From positions 124,001 to 188,000 of the forward strand of contig JAFPWY010000008.1 of the NCBI GenBank assembly GCA_017412605.1: 64,000 bases of DNA, read 5' to 3'. Below, in pieces: positions 1-9,564 of the stretch (position 1 is its first letter; every line of letters begins with the position of its first letter). The position numbers were made by a program, and so were the translations under genes. The stretch is from Fibrobacter sp. (lineage in GTDB: Bacteria > Fibrobacterota > Fibrobacteria > Fibrobacterales > Fibrobacteraceae). The notes under the pieces were generated by a model. That model was not told the DNA's origin, ran no database searches, and saw only the letters and a list, made by a program, of their open reading frames with translations.

Positions 1-384
1 GGCATCACCCGAAATAATCTTCTCTATCAATGTTTGGGCACTATCCTTCGACATATTGAGGACACCCCAACTCTGCCAATTCATGAACTCATAACGCATA
101 ACTCTTGCCATCACATAATAAAGGGAATCGGGCAAAGACATGCAATAAATCCGAATTTTGGGAACATGCGGTTCAGAAAAAACCGCACAATTTGTATCTA
201 GCGTTGAATAATATGCAAGCCCCTGTTCCGGCGCATAATTGACATACAGAGTGTCAACGGCAAGAACTTTTGATGAGTCAATATTCAAATAGCCTTTTTC
301 GAACTGGAGGTTGGCCCACCATACCCCGACAGCACTCCATGCCGAAGCTACAAATAACGCGACAGATATTAATATCAGCCTCAT
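1..384 (-). CDS. Secreted protein of unknown function (3' part outside the window)
   Basis: The reading frame is open from an ATG at 384 to the window edge (128 codons), so the C-terminus is missing. The first 18 or so residues (MRLILISVALFVASAWSA) form a signal peptide, and the rest looks like a soluble extracytoplasmic domain with no motif I recognise. A strong GGAGG ribosome binding site lies about 6 bases before the ATG. The gene starts 13 bases after the stop of the large secreted protein upstream on the same strand, so the two are probably co-transcribed and may act together at the cell surface. The function is unknown. Confidence 0.75.
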   Translation of the reverse strand, partial: MRLILISVALFVASAWSAVGVWWANLQFEKGYLNIDSSKVLAVDTLYVNYAPEQGLAYYSTLDTNCAVFSEPHVPKIRIYCMSLPDSLYYVMARVMRYEFMNWQSWGVLNMSKDSAQTLIEKIISGDA

Positions 385-397
385 AGAGCCTCCTTTT

Positions 398-3300
398 TTA
401 GACCATATCCGTCAATGGGATGGGACTGAAATGCACCCGATAGATGGTCAATCCATTTCCCAAATAAATTTTTTTGGCAACAAACGAACCATACGCATTT
501 CTTTGTATCCGCTCCAAAGCCAAGTCACACCACCTTGCATGAATCGTTCCCGCCCAGTTTCCCTCAATATGGATATTGCCGGGAGCGTACTCTATTAATT
601 TAAATCCTTTTGCAACAGTTTGCAAGTCTGAATTGACAATTTGCGCACTCCAATTCAGGGATCCATCAGCAATAATCACAGTTTCGCGCCCTGGATTCAA
701 AAATTCAACTTTACTTCCGCTTTCCAAAGAGATGTTACCCACATGTATCGTACCAGCGCCTAATTTTAATGTGCCACCAGGCCGAACTGTCAAATTTTTA
801 TACGAAATATTAGGATTCAACGTGATAGTTTGACCAGATTCAACAAACAATTCGGTCCAATTTTCCTTACCAATCAACGAATGGTGAAGATTGTCAGAAA
901 CGACATACGGCCATTCACCCACATTATGCACACTCGTCGTTCCTGTCACAGACGCATTTGAGCCAACATTCGGTGACAAAGCCCCCATCGGCAAAGAATA
1001 AATGGAGGCATTTCCCACAACATGAGCATTATCTCGTAACTGAACTCCACCCTTTGAGAAAACATCACCAATCGTAGAATTTGCACCCACAGAAATCGAA
1101 TGGTAAGGCACATCATACTCTGAAGCGACCTGACAGAATCCGTGCATTCCTGAATTACAAGTCACGCCATCTCCAACATTGATTCCTTCAAAGGCATATA
1201 TACCAACTAAGCTTGGAGCATCCCATAAGGTATTTTCTACAGGGTTGAAATTCGTAGCATAATCATCAGCAATATTATACGGATCTGTTTCGTTATGGTC
1301 CACATAACCATTATGATTTAAATCTTCGTCTCCATCCCAAAGGCCATCATTGCTCGGGTGATCCGAATCTACATCCATTTCTGCACGGAATCCATCGTTA
1401 TCGATATCGGCAAACAGTTCGAAGCGGAGAACATCTCCAAAGGGATATCTATTAAGTTCTCCCTCAGAATCGTAATGCTCATACCTATAAGCCCCCAGAC
1501 TTACATTATATATTGTTTCGTATCCACCACCAGGGACCGGAACCTGCACATTCTTGTAGAGGGGTTCCTTTATCGTATAAGAGAAAATCTCTACCTTATC
1601 TTCTATGCCATCCAAATCAGAATGTTCATTATAGGGATTTGAATGGAAACGTTCAATCTCATCAAAATCAACAATTCCATCACCATCGGAATCATTATGG
1701 ACACGCCAATCAGTCATCCTCGGATTTGTGACATATTTAGGAACAAAATAATAATCAACAGCTATATTTGAATTGTTCGTCCACTCGACTTCCCCTCCAT
1801 TTTTAACATTTACTCGATGCACTTGGAAATTATCCCCAGAATATCTGTAGCCATCAACAGTCATTATATGACCATTTTGAAGGTAGTAAATAGGACGACC
1901 CGCATTGATATGATGTTTTACAAAATTTTCGTTAAAAGAGGCTCCACAATAAGGGGCTTCCGGTCCAGGGAAGCAGCCATGTTCCAACTGAGAATCTTCT
2001 ATATTCAAGGCCCATTTCAACGTCATCTTAACTTCTGCAGGATAGCCCACACTATTACCACCCAACACAAAGGGAGAAAGGATTTTTTCTCGTTCAAGTC
2101 TTGTATGAGTTCCATAAACGGTTTTCACATTTTCAAAGCCCACCGTTTTTCCAAAATATTTAATTTCATCCTGCGTCAAGTTTCCGCCATAATATGCATT
2201 GAGTATTTGCACCGACACGGCCCAGCAACGGTTGTCTATTTCAAGGAATAGATTATTAGCATACCAAGGATAATTTCCAAAATCATACTCTGAATTAAAC
2301 ACAAAAATATCTGGATGATCCCACGAAATTTCTGGAAATTCGGCTAACTCGCCCCAGTTTAAAACAAGCATTCTTGTATCCTTATGGACTCCATATTGAG
2401 GGACCTGCAAATAGTGTTGATCTCTAATATTATCACATCTTGAAACCGTTTTTGTTTTCCAAATTGTATAATGATCAATCCAAGGATTGTTCACAACATA
2501 ATTATCATTCAAGAATTCAACACGAACGCTCCATTGATACGATCCCACACCCAAAACCAAATCCTGATGAACCTGTTGAATTTTCTGATTAAAAACAACA
2601 TGTCCATCAGATCTTTTTACCATCAAATCATAACGCACCGCCCCCTCTACCGGATGCCATGCAAAACGAACCATTCTATTCTGGGCATTACTACCTTCTA
2701 AGCACAATTCTTCACTATTCGAATAAGCAATCGGCCCAGGCCTATCAGTTATATTGATATCGTACTCATTCGTTTTGTAACTATACCATGTTCCATCAAT
2801 TTTTTTGTAGAAAATATCATTCGTAACCTGATTCCAATACTCATCATAAAGCCCATAATCATGCCGAATCCTCGTATATTGAACATTCGCTTCTCGAGCA
2901 TCTGCAGCCAAAACCCCCGCATTATTATTCCAAGACAGGTAGTCCATGATAGTCGTATTGTAACGGAGAAGAACTTCACCTTGCACATCTTGCATCAACG
3001 GCACAGCAGCAACAAGATCGTCATCAGGACAACCTAACTGGGTAGGGCAGATACGCAACCTTTTGCCAGGCTCCAACACAGCGTTCGATACCGCACTCGA
3101 ACTAGTCTCCCCCGTACTTGTGGCCCATTCTAATGTGATGTTGCTCAAATCAGCCGGCGTTGTCCCATAGTTTTCAATTTCAATCCAAGAAGGAATATCT
3201 CCATAAGGCGCAGGCTGCAATCCCACAAAACGAAGACTCGGATCCACCGAATTAGGGTCTATGTAGGCGTTTCCGCCAATCAGCGTATTTCCCTGGAATA

Positions 3301-3727
3301 CTGCATAATCCAAGGCCTGGGCAAACGTAGAGCCCAACGGGAATCCATTGGCACTCGTTTTAGACATGGGCTGCCAATCAGAACGGTGGATACCTACGCT
3401 GTATCCGTTCTGATCCGGCGCAACTCCCGAAGGAAGGTGCGAGATGTTTATAGACACAATGACATTTTCACCAGACTGTTCCGAAATGGAGAAAGACCAG
3501 TTGCCGGTATAATAGGGATCTAGGACAAACGTTTCTGAGGCATTCTTCTTTAAGTGATACTGCACGGTGACATTGTTGTACGCCTGTCCGGAATTATTGA
3601 CAACACGGACCCGCAAGCCCAACATAGCCTGATTATTCGGCTGTTCATCCTTGACATCAACCTGAACCTGGGCAAAAGAGATAACAGCCGACAACAAGGC
3701 CAGTACAAACAGTAACTTTTTCATCAA
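398..3727 (-). CDS. Large secreted multidomain protein with C39/papain-like cysteine peptidase core
   Basis: The protein has 1109 residues and a signal peptide ending near SFA-QV (residue 19). In order I see a beta-sandwich resembling a CBM3-type module (about 30-125), a lamin-tail-like domain (about 165-270: WIEIENYGTTPADLSNITLEW), an Ig/Fn3-like strand region (about 325-405), a cysteine-peptidase-like domain with NRCWAVSVQ (Cys501) and LQNGHIMTVDGY (His620), and calcium-loop repeats (DSDGDGIVDFDE, about 680; DIDNDGF, about 774; DLNHNGYVDHNE, about 802). The C-terminal 280 residues look like a right-handed repeat of the bactofilin/polymer type. The Cys and His spacing and the GH-x-DGY context fit the C10/C39-like peptidase fold, but activity is inferred. 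It is followed at 13 bases by another secreted-protein gene. A surface-bound, plant-wall-associated role is plausible. Confidence 0.7.
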   Translation of the reverse strand: MMKKLLFVLALLSAVISFAQVQVDVKDEQPNNQAMLGLRVRVVNNSGQAYNNVTVQYHLKKNASETFVLDPYYTGNWSFSISEQSGENVIVSINISHLPSGVAPDQNGYSVGIHRSDWQPMSKTSANGFPLGSTFAQALDYAVFQGNTLIGGNAYIDPNSVDPSLRFVGLQPAPYGDIPSWIEIENYGTTPADLSNITLEWATSTGETSSSAVSNAVLEPGKRLRICPTQLGCPDDDLVAAVPLMQDVQGEVLLRYNTTIMDYLSWNNNAGVLAADAREANVQYTRIRHDYGLYDEYWNQVTNDIFYKKIDGTWYSYKTNEYDINITDRPGPIAYSNSEELCLEGSNAQNRMVRFAWHPVEGAVRYDLMVKRSDGHVVFNQKIQQVHQDLVLGVGSYQWSVRVEFLNDNYVVNNPWIDHYTIWKTKTVSRCDNIRDQHYLQVPQYGVHKDTRMLVLNWGELAEFPEISWDHPDIFVFNSEYDFGNYPWYANNLFLEIDNRCWAVSVQILNAYYGGNLTQDEIKYFGKTVGFENVKTVYGTHTRLEREKILSPFVLGGNSVGYPAEVKMTLKWALNIEDSQLEHGCFPGPEAPYCGASFNENFVKHHINAGRPIYYLQNGHIMTVDGYRYSGDNFQVHRVNVKNGGEVEWTNNSNIAVDYYFVPKYVTNPRMTDWRVHNDSDGDGIVDFDEIERFHSNPYNEHSDLDGIEDKVEIFSYTIKEPLYKNVQVPVPGGGYETIYNVSLGAYRYEHYDSEGELNRYPFGDVLRFELFADIDNDGFRAEMDVDSDHPSNDGLWDGDEDLNHNGYVDHNETDPYNIADDYATNFNPVENTLWDAPSLVGIYAFEGINVGDGVTCNSGMHGFCQVASEYDVPYHSISVGANSTIGDVFSKGGVQLRDNAHVVGNASIYSLPMGALSPNVGSNASVTGTTSVHNVGEWPYVVSDNLHHSLIGKENWTELFVESGQTITLNPNISYKNLTVRPGGTLKLGAGTIHVGNISLESGSKVEFLNPGRETVIIADGSLNWSAQIVNSDLQTVAKGFKLIEYAPGNIHIEGNWAGTIHARWCDLALERIQRNAYGSFVAKKIYLGNGLTIYRVHFSPIPLTDMV

Positions 3728-3819
3728 AAGCCTCCAACTTCAACAAATTATATTCTAAGCATTGAATATAATTTATTCATTCCCAAAAGTACTTTGTTCA
3801 GAAAAATTTACTTACAAAA

Positions 3820-6750
3820 TTATCTGCAAACAAGCAGTCGAATTGCATCCAAACGAATTTGCGGATTCGAAACTGTCTTCTTCCATTCCTGCACGTTCTT
3901 GCGGAGCTGCTGGAGCTGGGCGCTGTTGCCCCCCTTGCCGCGCATGGTCAGCAAGTGGTTCATGCGCTGGTATTCCTGTTCGCACCTGGCCTCGACGGCA
4001 AGCGATGCGGCTTCCGCATATTCCTTGGCCGAAACCATCGCTATGCGGCGGGCTGCAGAAAAACCTTCTTTCGCAAAGAACTTAAGCGTCATGTCGACAG
4101 CGGGATTGCCCTGCGGCACGCCCACATCCTTGAACTGGCCGCAATGCAGCGATTCCACGAGGTCGGAATGGTCTTCGCCCTTGGCGTCGATAACCACGCT
4201 CACGTACCTGGGGCCGGCGATATCGGCAACGCCCCATTCTTCAAGGACAGGCAATTCCACTAGGAAATTGTACTGCATCATGAGACCGCGCATTCCCGAA
4301 TTCTGCCAGATGTTGCAGGCCACGGCACCATGAGAAAGTCCCGTCTCGAAATCGATAACACCCTGTGCAAGCGGATGCTCCAAACTCACAAAGTCAATCT
4401 CGTCGTGAATCATTGCCGTCGCACGATCAAACGTAATCGTGAGCGAGACGTTGTCGGAACCTTGTTCCTCTTCGGCGTTCGCGACAGCGATCATGCCCTG
4501 CGTGGGCATGCCGGGAACAGTCCCCGCTTCGATTTGCGGGCCCATCGTCACGACGCAGCAATTCGGAATTGCGCTCGGTTCCACGTACAGGCCCCTGTCG
4601 CGCAGAGATTCCACCAGCAGATTCTGGAGTTCCGGATTCTCGTCGATACGCCTGATTTCATCTGTAATTTCTTTCGCCTTCTCCGGATTGCGGGAATTGA
4701 ATTCCAGCAACTTGTCACGGCCCTTCTCGATGTTCTTGCGCATCTGTTCGCAATCTTTCTTCACCTGCGGAATAATCTTGGCGACAAAGTTTTCCAGGCA
4801 GCCCTGCGGATCGGCCAAGGCCTCGATAAGGCTGTCCGTGTACTTGAGGAACAGCTCGCCGCCACTCATGAGCGGAGCACCGAAAGCATTCAGGCCGTCG
4901 TTGTACCAGCGGAACATGACTTCCTGGCCGGAACCGGCAACATAGGGAACGTGGACCACGATATCCTTCGTCTGCCCGATTCGGTCGAGACGGCCAATAC
5001 GCTGTTCCACCAGGGCGGCGTCCAGCGGCAGGTCGAAAAGCACCAGATGGTGCGAGAACTGGAAATTGCGGCCTTCAGAACCAATTTCGGAGGCAATGAG
5101 CAGGTTAGCCCCATCCGGACGGCTGAACCATGCAGCGGCCTTGTCGCGGGCCATGATGGACATGTCCTCATGGAACATGGAGAACGTCCCCTCGCCCAGA
5201 TATTCGGTAAGCAATTGCCCAAGGGCCTGCACCACGTCGATAGACTCGCAAATCAAAAGGACCTTTTCGTCCTTGTACTCCTTCAGGAACTGTTTGAGCC
5301 ACACGAAACGTTCATCCATGGCCCAGGCGTCGGCATACTGGGTGCAGAGCAGGCCATTTTCCTGGATATCCGTGGAAGCGTCCAGGTTCTTCTCGGCGGC
5401 GATATTCACCATCTCGCGATACCGGGGATCCGGTTTCAGGCGGATTTCATCGAGAACGCGACTGGGGAAACCACCCACACCCTTACGGGTATTGCGGAAC
5501 ACGACCGAGCCGGTACCCATGGCGTCGACAATGCGGCGCATCCATTCGCCGGCAGGCATGCTCTTCGAGTTTTCCTGCTCGAGCCACGGACGGATGGGGG
5601 AATTCTTCGGGACCGATTCGTAAAGGTCGTCCCAGCTCATGTGATGATTCGGGTCCGTCGGAAGCTTGCTCAAGTCGTTCACGAGCTTGCGGTAGGATTC
5701 CTGGGACTTGATAAATTCGTTGTAATCCGAGAAGCGGGCCGGGTCCAGCATGCGCAGTCGGTTAAACTGAGATTCCGGATGCAATTGCAGCGGAGTGCCG
5801 GTCAAAAGCAGGATGCCCTTGGACTTGGCCAGGATAGCATTAGCGAGCATGTACTCGCGGCTAGTAAACCCGTCTTCGCACACAAGGTGGTGCGCCTCGT
5901 CGATAATGGTCATGTCCCAGCTCGTCTTGAGCAGGTCCTCGATAAGCGCGGGCTGTTCCATCAAGAAGTCAATGGAGCAGATGATGTCGTTACTCTGCAA
6001 GAAGGGGTTCGGTTTCTCGTCTTCCTTGTCCACGGAAATGAACAATCCGCGGACGTAACCTTCGTCGACCAAGGTGAACAACTGGTTGAAGCGGCGCTTC
6101 ATCTCGATCATCCACTGGTGCTTCAGCGTCTCGGGAACAATAATCAGCGTACGGGAAACGCGGTTGCGGGACTTGAGCGCATGCCAGATCATGCCTGCTT
6201 CGATGGTCTTGCCCAGACCGACTTCGTCGGAAAGCATGAGCCTCGGAAGAGTCGAACTTGCGCAGGCCCTGTAGCACAGGTAGTACTGGTGCGGAATCAT
6301 GTCCACACGTGGACCGATCATGCCACGCACGATGGACGACTGCCACTTGCAAGACAGCTTCATTGCACTTTCGCGACGCGCAAAGTCCTTGCAGGAATAG
6401 GTATCGCTGTTGAGCAGCGCCCTGAAAAAGTCCGCCGGCCTGGAAGAGACCTTGGAGTTCAGCTCGGACTCCTTCATCTCGCGTCCACCGCGACCCACAT
6501 AGACAACCAGCCCGTTCGCCTCGCGCACCGACTCCACCGCAAACGACGAGCCCTTTTCACTCTTGGCCGTCTCTCCCGGCTGCAACACGTACCTGTCAAC
6601 AGGGGCGCTATCCGTCCTGTACATGCGACATTGATTTACTGCGGGGAAATTAAACTTGACGGTCCTTCCCTGAACTTCGGTGACTATTCCTAATCCCAAA
6701 TCGGGTTCCAGTTGGCTTACAAAACGCTGGCCGGGCTTAAATACTATCAT
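3820..6750 (-). CDS. rapA: RNA polymerase-associated SNF2-family ATPase RapA
   Basis: The product is a Swi2/Snf2 ATPase that recycles RNA polymerase after transcription. From the ATG at 6750 it has 976 residues, close to E. coli RapA (968). The N-terminus (MIVFKPGQRFVSQLEPDLGLG) fits the RapA Tudor-like domains. Helicase motif I is DEVGLGKTIEAG (GLGKT at 178-182), motif II is IIDEAHHL (DEAH at 284-287), and motif VI is QRIGRLDRIGQ. The open frame extends 44 codons further upstream, but that stretch overlaps the divergent promoter and lacks RapA similarity, so I chose the internal ATG. The gene is transcribed divergently from the GYF/RDD gene, from the gap at 6751-6824. Confidence 0.93.
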   Translation of the reverse strand: MIVFKPGQRFVSQLEPDLGLGIVTEVQGRTVKFNFPAVNQCRMYRTDSAPVDRYVLQPGETAKSEKGSSFAVESVREANGLVVYVGRGGREMKESELNSKVSSRPADFFRALLNSDTYSCKDFARRESAMKLSCKWQSSIVRGMIGPRVDMIPHQYYLCYRACASSTLPRLMLSDEVGLGKTIEAGMIWHALKSRNRVSRTLIIVPETLKHQWMIEMKRRFNQLFTLVDEGYVRGLFISVDKEDEKPNPFLQSNDIICSIDFLMEQPALIEDLLKTSWDMTIIDEAHHLVCEDGFTSREYMLANAILAKSKGILLLTGTPLQLHPESQFNRLRMLDPARFSDYNEFIKSQESYRKLVNDLSKLPTDPNHHMSWDDLYESVPKNSPIRPWLEQENSKSMPAGEWMRRIVDAMGTGSVVFRNTRKGVGGFPSRVLDEIRLKPDPRYREMVNIAAEKNLDASTDIQENGLLCTQYADAWAMDERFVWLKQFLKEYKDEKVLLICESIDVVQALGQLLTEYLGEGTFSMFHEDMSIMARDKAAAWFSRPDGANLLIASEIGSEGRNFQFSHHLVLFDLPLDAALVEQRIGRLDRIGQTKDIVVHVPYVAGSGQEVMFRWYNDGLNAFGAPLMSGGELFLKYTDSLIEALADPQGCLENFVAKIIPQVKKDCEQMRKNIEKGRDKLLEFNSRNPEKAKEITDEIRRIDENPELQNLLVESLRDRGLYVEPSAIPNCCVVTMGPQIEAGTVPGMPTQGMIAVANAEEEQGSDNVSLTITFDRATAMIHDEIDFVSLEHPLAQGVIDFETGLSHGAVACNIWQNSGMRGLMMQYNFLVELPVLEEWGVADIAGPRYVSVVIDAKGEDHSDLVESLHCGQFKDVGVPQGNPAVDMTLKFFAKEGFSAARRIAMVSAKEYAEAASLAVEARCEQEYQRMNHLLTMRGKGGNSAQLQQLRKNVQEWKKTVSNPQIRLDAIRLLVCR

Positions 6751-6824
6751 AGTGCCCCAATTTAGTTTTTTTTGAGGATTTCGGCATACCCCGAGGTTTC
6801 TAAATACTAAATTATAGGGCGAAT

Positions 6825-7577
6825 ATGAAATGGTTTTATATTGACGAAAGCATAACCGACGGTGACCGAAGGCAAGGCCCATTTTCCATCGAGGAAATCC
6901 AGAGCTTTGTCAAGGAAGGCAAAATCACAGGTTCGACCCTAGTATGGCACAGCGGCGAAGAGGCCTGGAGACCCTGGAAGGAAGCCGCAGCCGAAATGGA
7001 ACAGAACGAGGCCAATCAAGACAAAATACTCCAGGAGACCATCAACGAAATCCTCAAGCAGCAAGTTTTGACCAAGCGCTACGCCGGATTCTTTGTCCGA
7101 AGCCTCGCCATGAGCGTAGACAGCTTTATCCTCGGCATTGCGGGACTTGTGGTCCTGGGAATCTTGTGCGCCACGGGAACCTTAAACCTCCAGGAACTCC
7201 TCCAGACATACCAAAACTTCGCAAGCAATCCCTCGATCGAGACCTTCAACAAGATTTTCACCGTGCCCGGTATGGACTTGTTCGCGAGCATATCCTTTTT
7301 CATGCAAACAGTCTATTTCATCCTCCTGCACGCCCTATACGGAGCGACCATAGGCAAGAAAATTTTCCAGATTCACGTGGAAACCGGAGCAGGCAACAAG
7401 ATTACGTGGATGGGAGCCATCATCCGCTACATAGCAAGCATCATGAGCGTAATGCTATATGGCCTTGGTTACCTTACCATCCTCATCGACCCCAAGCGCA
7501 GGGGCCTTCACGACTTTATCGCAAGCACATGCGTTGTCTATAACACACCCAAGACTTTACAAATCACGGAGAAATAG
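6825..7577 (+). CDS. GYF_2 domain plus RDD-family integral membrane protein
   Basis: The product has 250 residues. Residues 1-60 form a GYF_2-like domain (WFYIDE...GPFSIEEIQSFVKEGKITGSTLVW...W). A short linker leads into an RDD-family membrane domain beginning at LTKRYAGFFVRSLAMSVDSFIL (about 83), with hydrophobic segments near 100-120, 160-180 and 205-225, and the usual late RDD signature GLHDFIASTCVV. RDD proteins are poorly defined; some are ion antiporters. GYF_2 domains are thought to bind peptides, so the pair may sense or recruit a partner on the cytoplasmic side. It ends 2 bases before murA, so the two are likely co-transcribed. Confidence 0.85.
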   Translation: MKWFYIDESITDGDRRQGPFSIEEIQSFVKEGKITGSTLVWHSGEEAWRPWKEAAAEMEQNEANQDKILQETINEILKQQVLTKRYAGFFVRSLAMSVDSFILGIAGLVVLGILCATGTLNLQELLQTYQNFASNPSIETFNKIFTVPGMDLFASISFFMQTVYFILLHALYGATIGKKIFQIHVETGAGNKITWMGAIIRYIASIMSVMLYGLGYLTILIDPKRRGLHDFIASTCVVYNTPKTLQITEK

Positions 7578-7579
7578 CT

Positions 7580-8857
7580 ATGGATCAGTTTGTCGTCCCC
7601 CAAGTCAAAGGGCCCGTTGACGGCGAAGTAGAAATTTCTGGTGCAAAGAACGCCGTTCTCGCTGTTATGGCGGCGACACTCCTTGCCGACGGTATTTCCG
7701 AAATTACGAACGTCCCGCACCTCAAGGACATGAAGACCATGTCCGACGTGCTGCGCGTCATCGGTTGCCGCATCAGCGGCGGAAGCCATGTCCTGAAGAT
7801 TGACACCCGTGGCGCCGACCACCTCGAAGCCCCCTACGAGCTGGTGAAGACCATGCGCGCGAGCTTCTACGTGCTCGGACCGCTCGTGGCCCGCTTCGGA
7901 CGCTGCCGAGTTTCGCTCCCCGGCGGATGCGCCTGGGGCCCGCGCCCTGTAGACCTGCACCTGAAGGGCCTCGAGGCGCTCGGTGCGAAAATCACCGTGA
8001 CGCACGGCTATGTCGAAGCCACTTGCGAAGGTCGCCTGCCCGGCGGCAACTTCAACTTCCCGATTTCGAGCGTAGGCGCAACAGTGAACGTACTCATGGC
8101 CGCAACCCTCGCCAAGGGCGTGAGCGTGCTCCAGAACGCAGCCCTCGAACCCGAAATTGACAACCTCATCGACTATCTCACCAACATGGGTGCAAAAATT
8201 CAGGGACGCGGCACACGCACGCTCACCGTGCAAGGCGTCGAGAGTCTCCGCCCCGGTAACGGCAACACCATCCCCGACCGCATCGAAGCGGGCACCTTCC
8301 TGTGCGCCGCCCCCATCACCCACGGCCGCGTGAAAGTCACCAAAGTCATCCCGGAACACATTGCGTCGACACTCGACGCCTTCCGCGAAATCGGTTGCAA
8401 GGTCACCACCGGTACCGACTGGGCCGAAGTGGACGCCCGCGATGTGCAGCTCAAGCCCATCAGCATCTCCACGCTGCCCTTCCCCGGGTTCCCCACCGAC
8501 ATGCAGGCACCGCTCATGGCCACCCTCCTCGCGGTTCCGGGCAACAGCCTCATCCAGGACACCGTCTACAACGACCGCTTCAAGCACGTCGCCGAACTCG
8601 AACGCCTCGGCGCAAGCATCCAGCTGAACGGCAACACGGCAACCATCAAGGGCGGCCTCCCGCTCGAAGGCGCCGATATCATGGGTTCCGACCTCCGTGC
8701 AAGTGCGGCCCTCGTGCTCGCCGCCATGATGGCCGAGGGCGAGACAACCATCAGCCGCATTTACCACTTGGACCGCGGCTATGAGGATTTCGAGGCCAAG
8801 ATGGCCAAGATCGGGGTGACCGTCAAGCGCGTCAATCCGGACGCAGCCGAAGAATAA
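7580..8857 (+). CDS. murA: UDP-N-acetylglucosamine 1-carboxyvinyltransferase
   Basis: MurA transfers enolpyruvate from PEP to UDP-GlcNAc, the first committed step of peptidoglycan synthesis in the cytoplasm. The 425-residue length is normal. The substrate-binding K-N pair (ISGAKNAVLAV, Lys22-Asn23) and the catalytic loop SLPGGCAWGPRPVDLHL are present. Cys117 occupies the position attacked by fosfomycin (Cys115 in E. coli), so the enzyme is of the fosfomycin-sensitive type. Repeated GA(E/K)-type strands fit the inside-out barrel. The start follows the upstream membrane-protein stop by 2 bases with GGAGAAATAGCT in front. A strong terminator follows at 8876-8905. Confidence 0.97.
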   Translation: MDQFVVPQVKGPVDGEVEISGAKNAVLAVMAATLLADGISEITNVPHLKDMKTMSDVLRVIGCRISGGSHVLKIDTRGADHLEAPYELVKTMRASFYVLGPLVARFGRCRVSLPGGCAWGPRPVDLHLKGLEALGAKITVTHGYVEATCEGRLPGGNFNFPISSVGATVNVLMAATLAKGVSVLQNAALEPEIDNLIDYLTNMGAKIQGRGTRTLTVQGVESLRPGNGNTIPDRIEAGTFLCAAPITHGRVKVTKVIPEHIASTLDAFREIGCKVTTGTDWAEVDARDVQLKPISISTLPFPGFPTDMQAPLMATLLAVPGNSLIQDTVYNDRFKHVAELERLGASIQLNGNTATIKGGLPLEGADIMGSDLRASAALVLAAMMAEGETTISRIYHLDRGYEDFEAKMAKIGVTVKRVNPDAAEE

Positions 8858-8875
8858 GCCCCCTATAAAAAATTT

Positions 8876-8905
8876 AAAGACGGATTGCTAAATCCGTCTT
8901 TTTTT
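8876..8905 (+). terminator. Rho-independent terminator of murA
   Basis: A perfect 11-bp stem (AAAGACGGATT / AATCCGTCTTT) with a GCTA loop is followed by further T residues, 18 bases after the murA stop codon. Confidence 0.9.
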
Positions 8906-8913
8906 GTGCTCCG

Positions 8914-8945
8914 AAAAAAAATCCCCGCTTCACAAGCGAGGATTC
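8914..8945 (-). terminator. Rho-independent terminator of the DUF3332 lipoprotein gene
   Basis: Read on the minus strand, a stem with TCCTCGCTT / AAGCGGGGA arms closes on GTG and runs into eight T residues, 26 bases after the stop codon at 8971. It sits back to back with the murA terminator. Confidence 0.85.
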
Positions 8946-8970
8946 TTTAGGAAAAATTTCCTTATCGAAA

Positions 8971-9411
8971 TTACTTTTCGACTTCGTACTGAGCGACGAG
9001 GTTGCCTTCAGCGTCAAGAGCGCGGACGACGTTTTCATCGCGCTGGAGAGTGAGGTTAGCCTTCTGGCCTTCGGCGGTGGTGACTTCCACGGACATCGTG
9101 CCGTCGGAGTTCTTCACAGCAGCGATGGTGTTGCCCTGGGCGTCCTTCTCGAAGTAGGAATCACCGGAGGCGAGCGGGTTGGAGCCAGTCCAGAATTCGA
9201 TCGTGTTCAGGACAAGACCATCCACGAGGCCGAGGCAGATGCCGTAGACCGGGATGACGCAGAACATGAGGAAGTGGACGATGGAGTTGATCCACTTGTT
9301 GCCAAGCGTTCCGTTCCACTGGTGAAGCTTGTTGAAGCAAGCGTTAGAGCCATAGCAACCAGTGAGCATGATAACACCGGCGCAGAGGAGAGTACATATA
9401 CTTTTTTTCAT
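8971..9411 (-). CDS. DUF3332-family lipoprotein
   Basis: The product has 146 residues. It starts MKKSICTLLCAGVIMLTGCYG, a lipoprotein signal with lipobox LTGC, so the mature protein begins at Cys19. The middle (VIPVYGICLGLVDGLVLNTIEFWTGSNPL) carries one or two hydrophobic segments and the N-[ST]-IEFWTG-[ST]-NP signature of DUF3332. The C-terminal half is a small hydrophilic strand-rich domain. The ATG at 9411 is chosen because AAGGAGCG lies 8 bases upstream and because it places the lipobox correctly; the frame extends 13 codons further without support. The function of the family is unknown. Confidence 0.85.
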   Translation of the reverse strand: MKKSICTLLCAGVIMLTGCYGSNACFNKLHQWNGTLGNKWINSIVHFLMFCVIPVYGICLGLVDGLVLNTIEFWTGSNPLASGDSYFEKDAQGNTIAAVKNSDGTMSVEVTTAEGQKANLTLQRDENVVRALDAEGNLVAQYEVEK

Positions 9412-9564
9412 TTTTTTTCGCTCCTTGAGGAATGTTGTTTGAATGTCCAAAAATATAACTAAAAAAATTTTTTTTGGGGTTTAAAAGCATACATTTTTGA
9501 TCAAAAAGCTTATTTTTTTGATTTGTTTGACATACATCACAGAGGGAGGCGACATCTTTATTTT

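Noticed and set aside
4330-6693. A 787-codon open frame on the plus strand opposite rapA
   Set aside because: It is the antisense shadow of a GC-rich helicase gene, has no domain, and the rapA motifs on the minus strand are unmistakable.
7538-8767. A 409-codon frame opposite murA
   Set aside because: It lacks any recognisable domain, and murA on the plus strand is complete and well supported.
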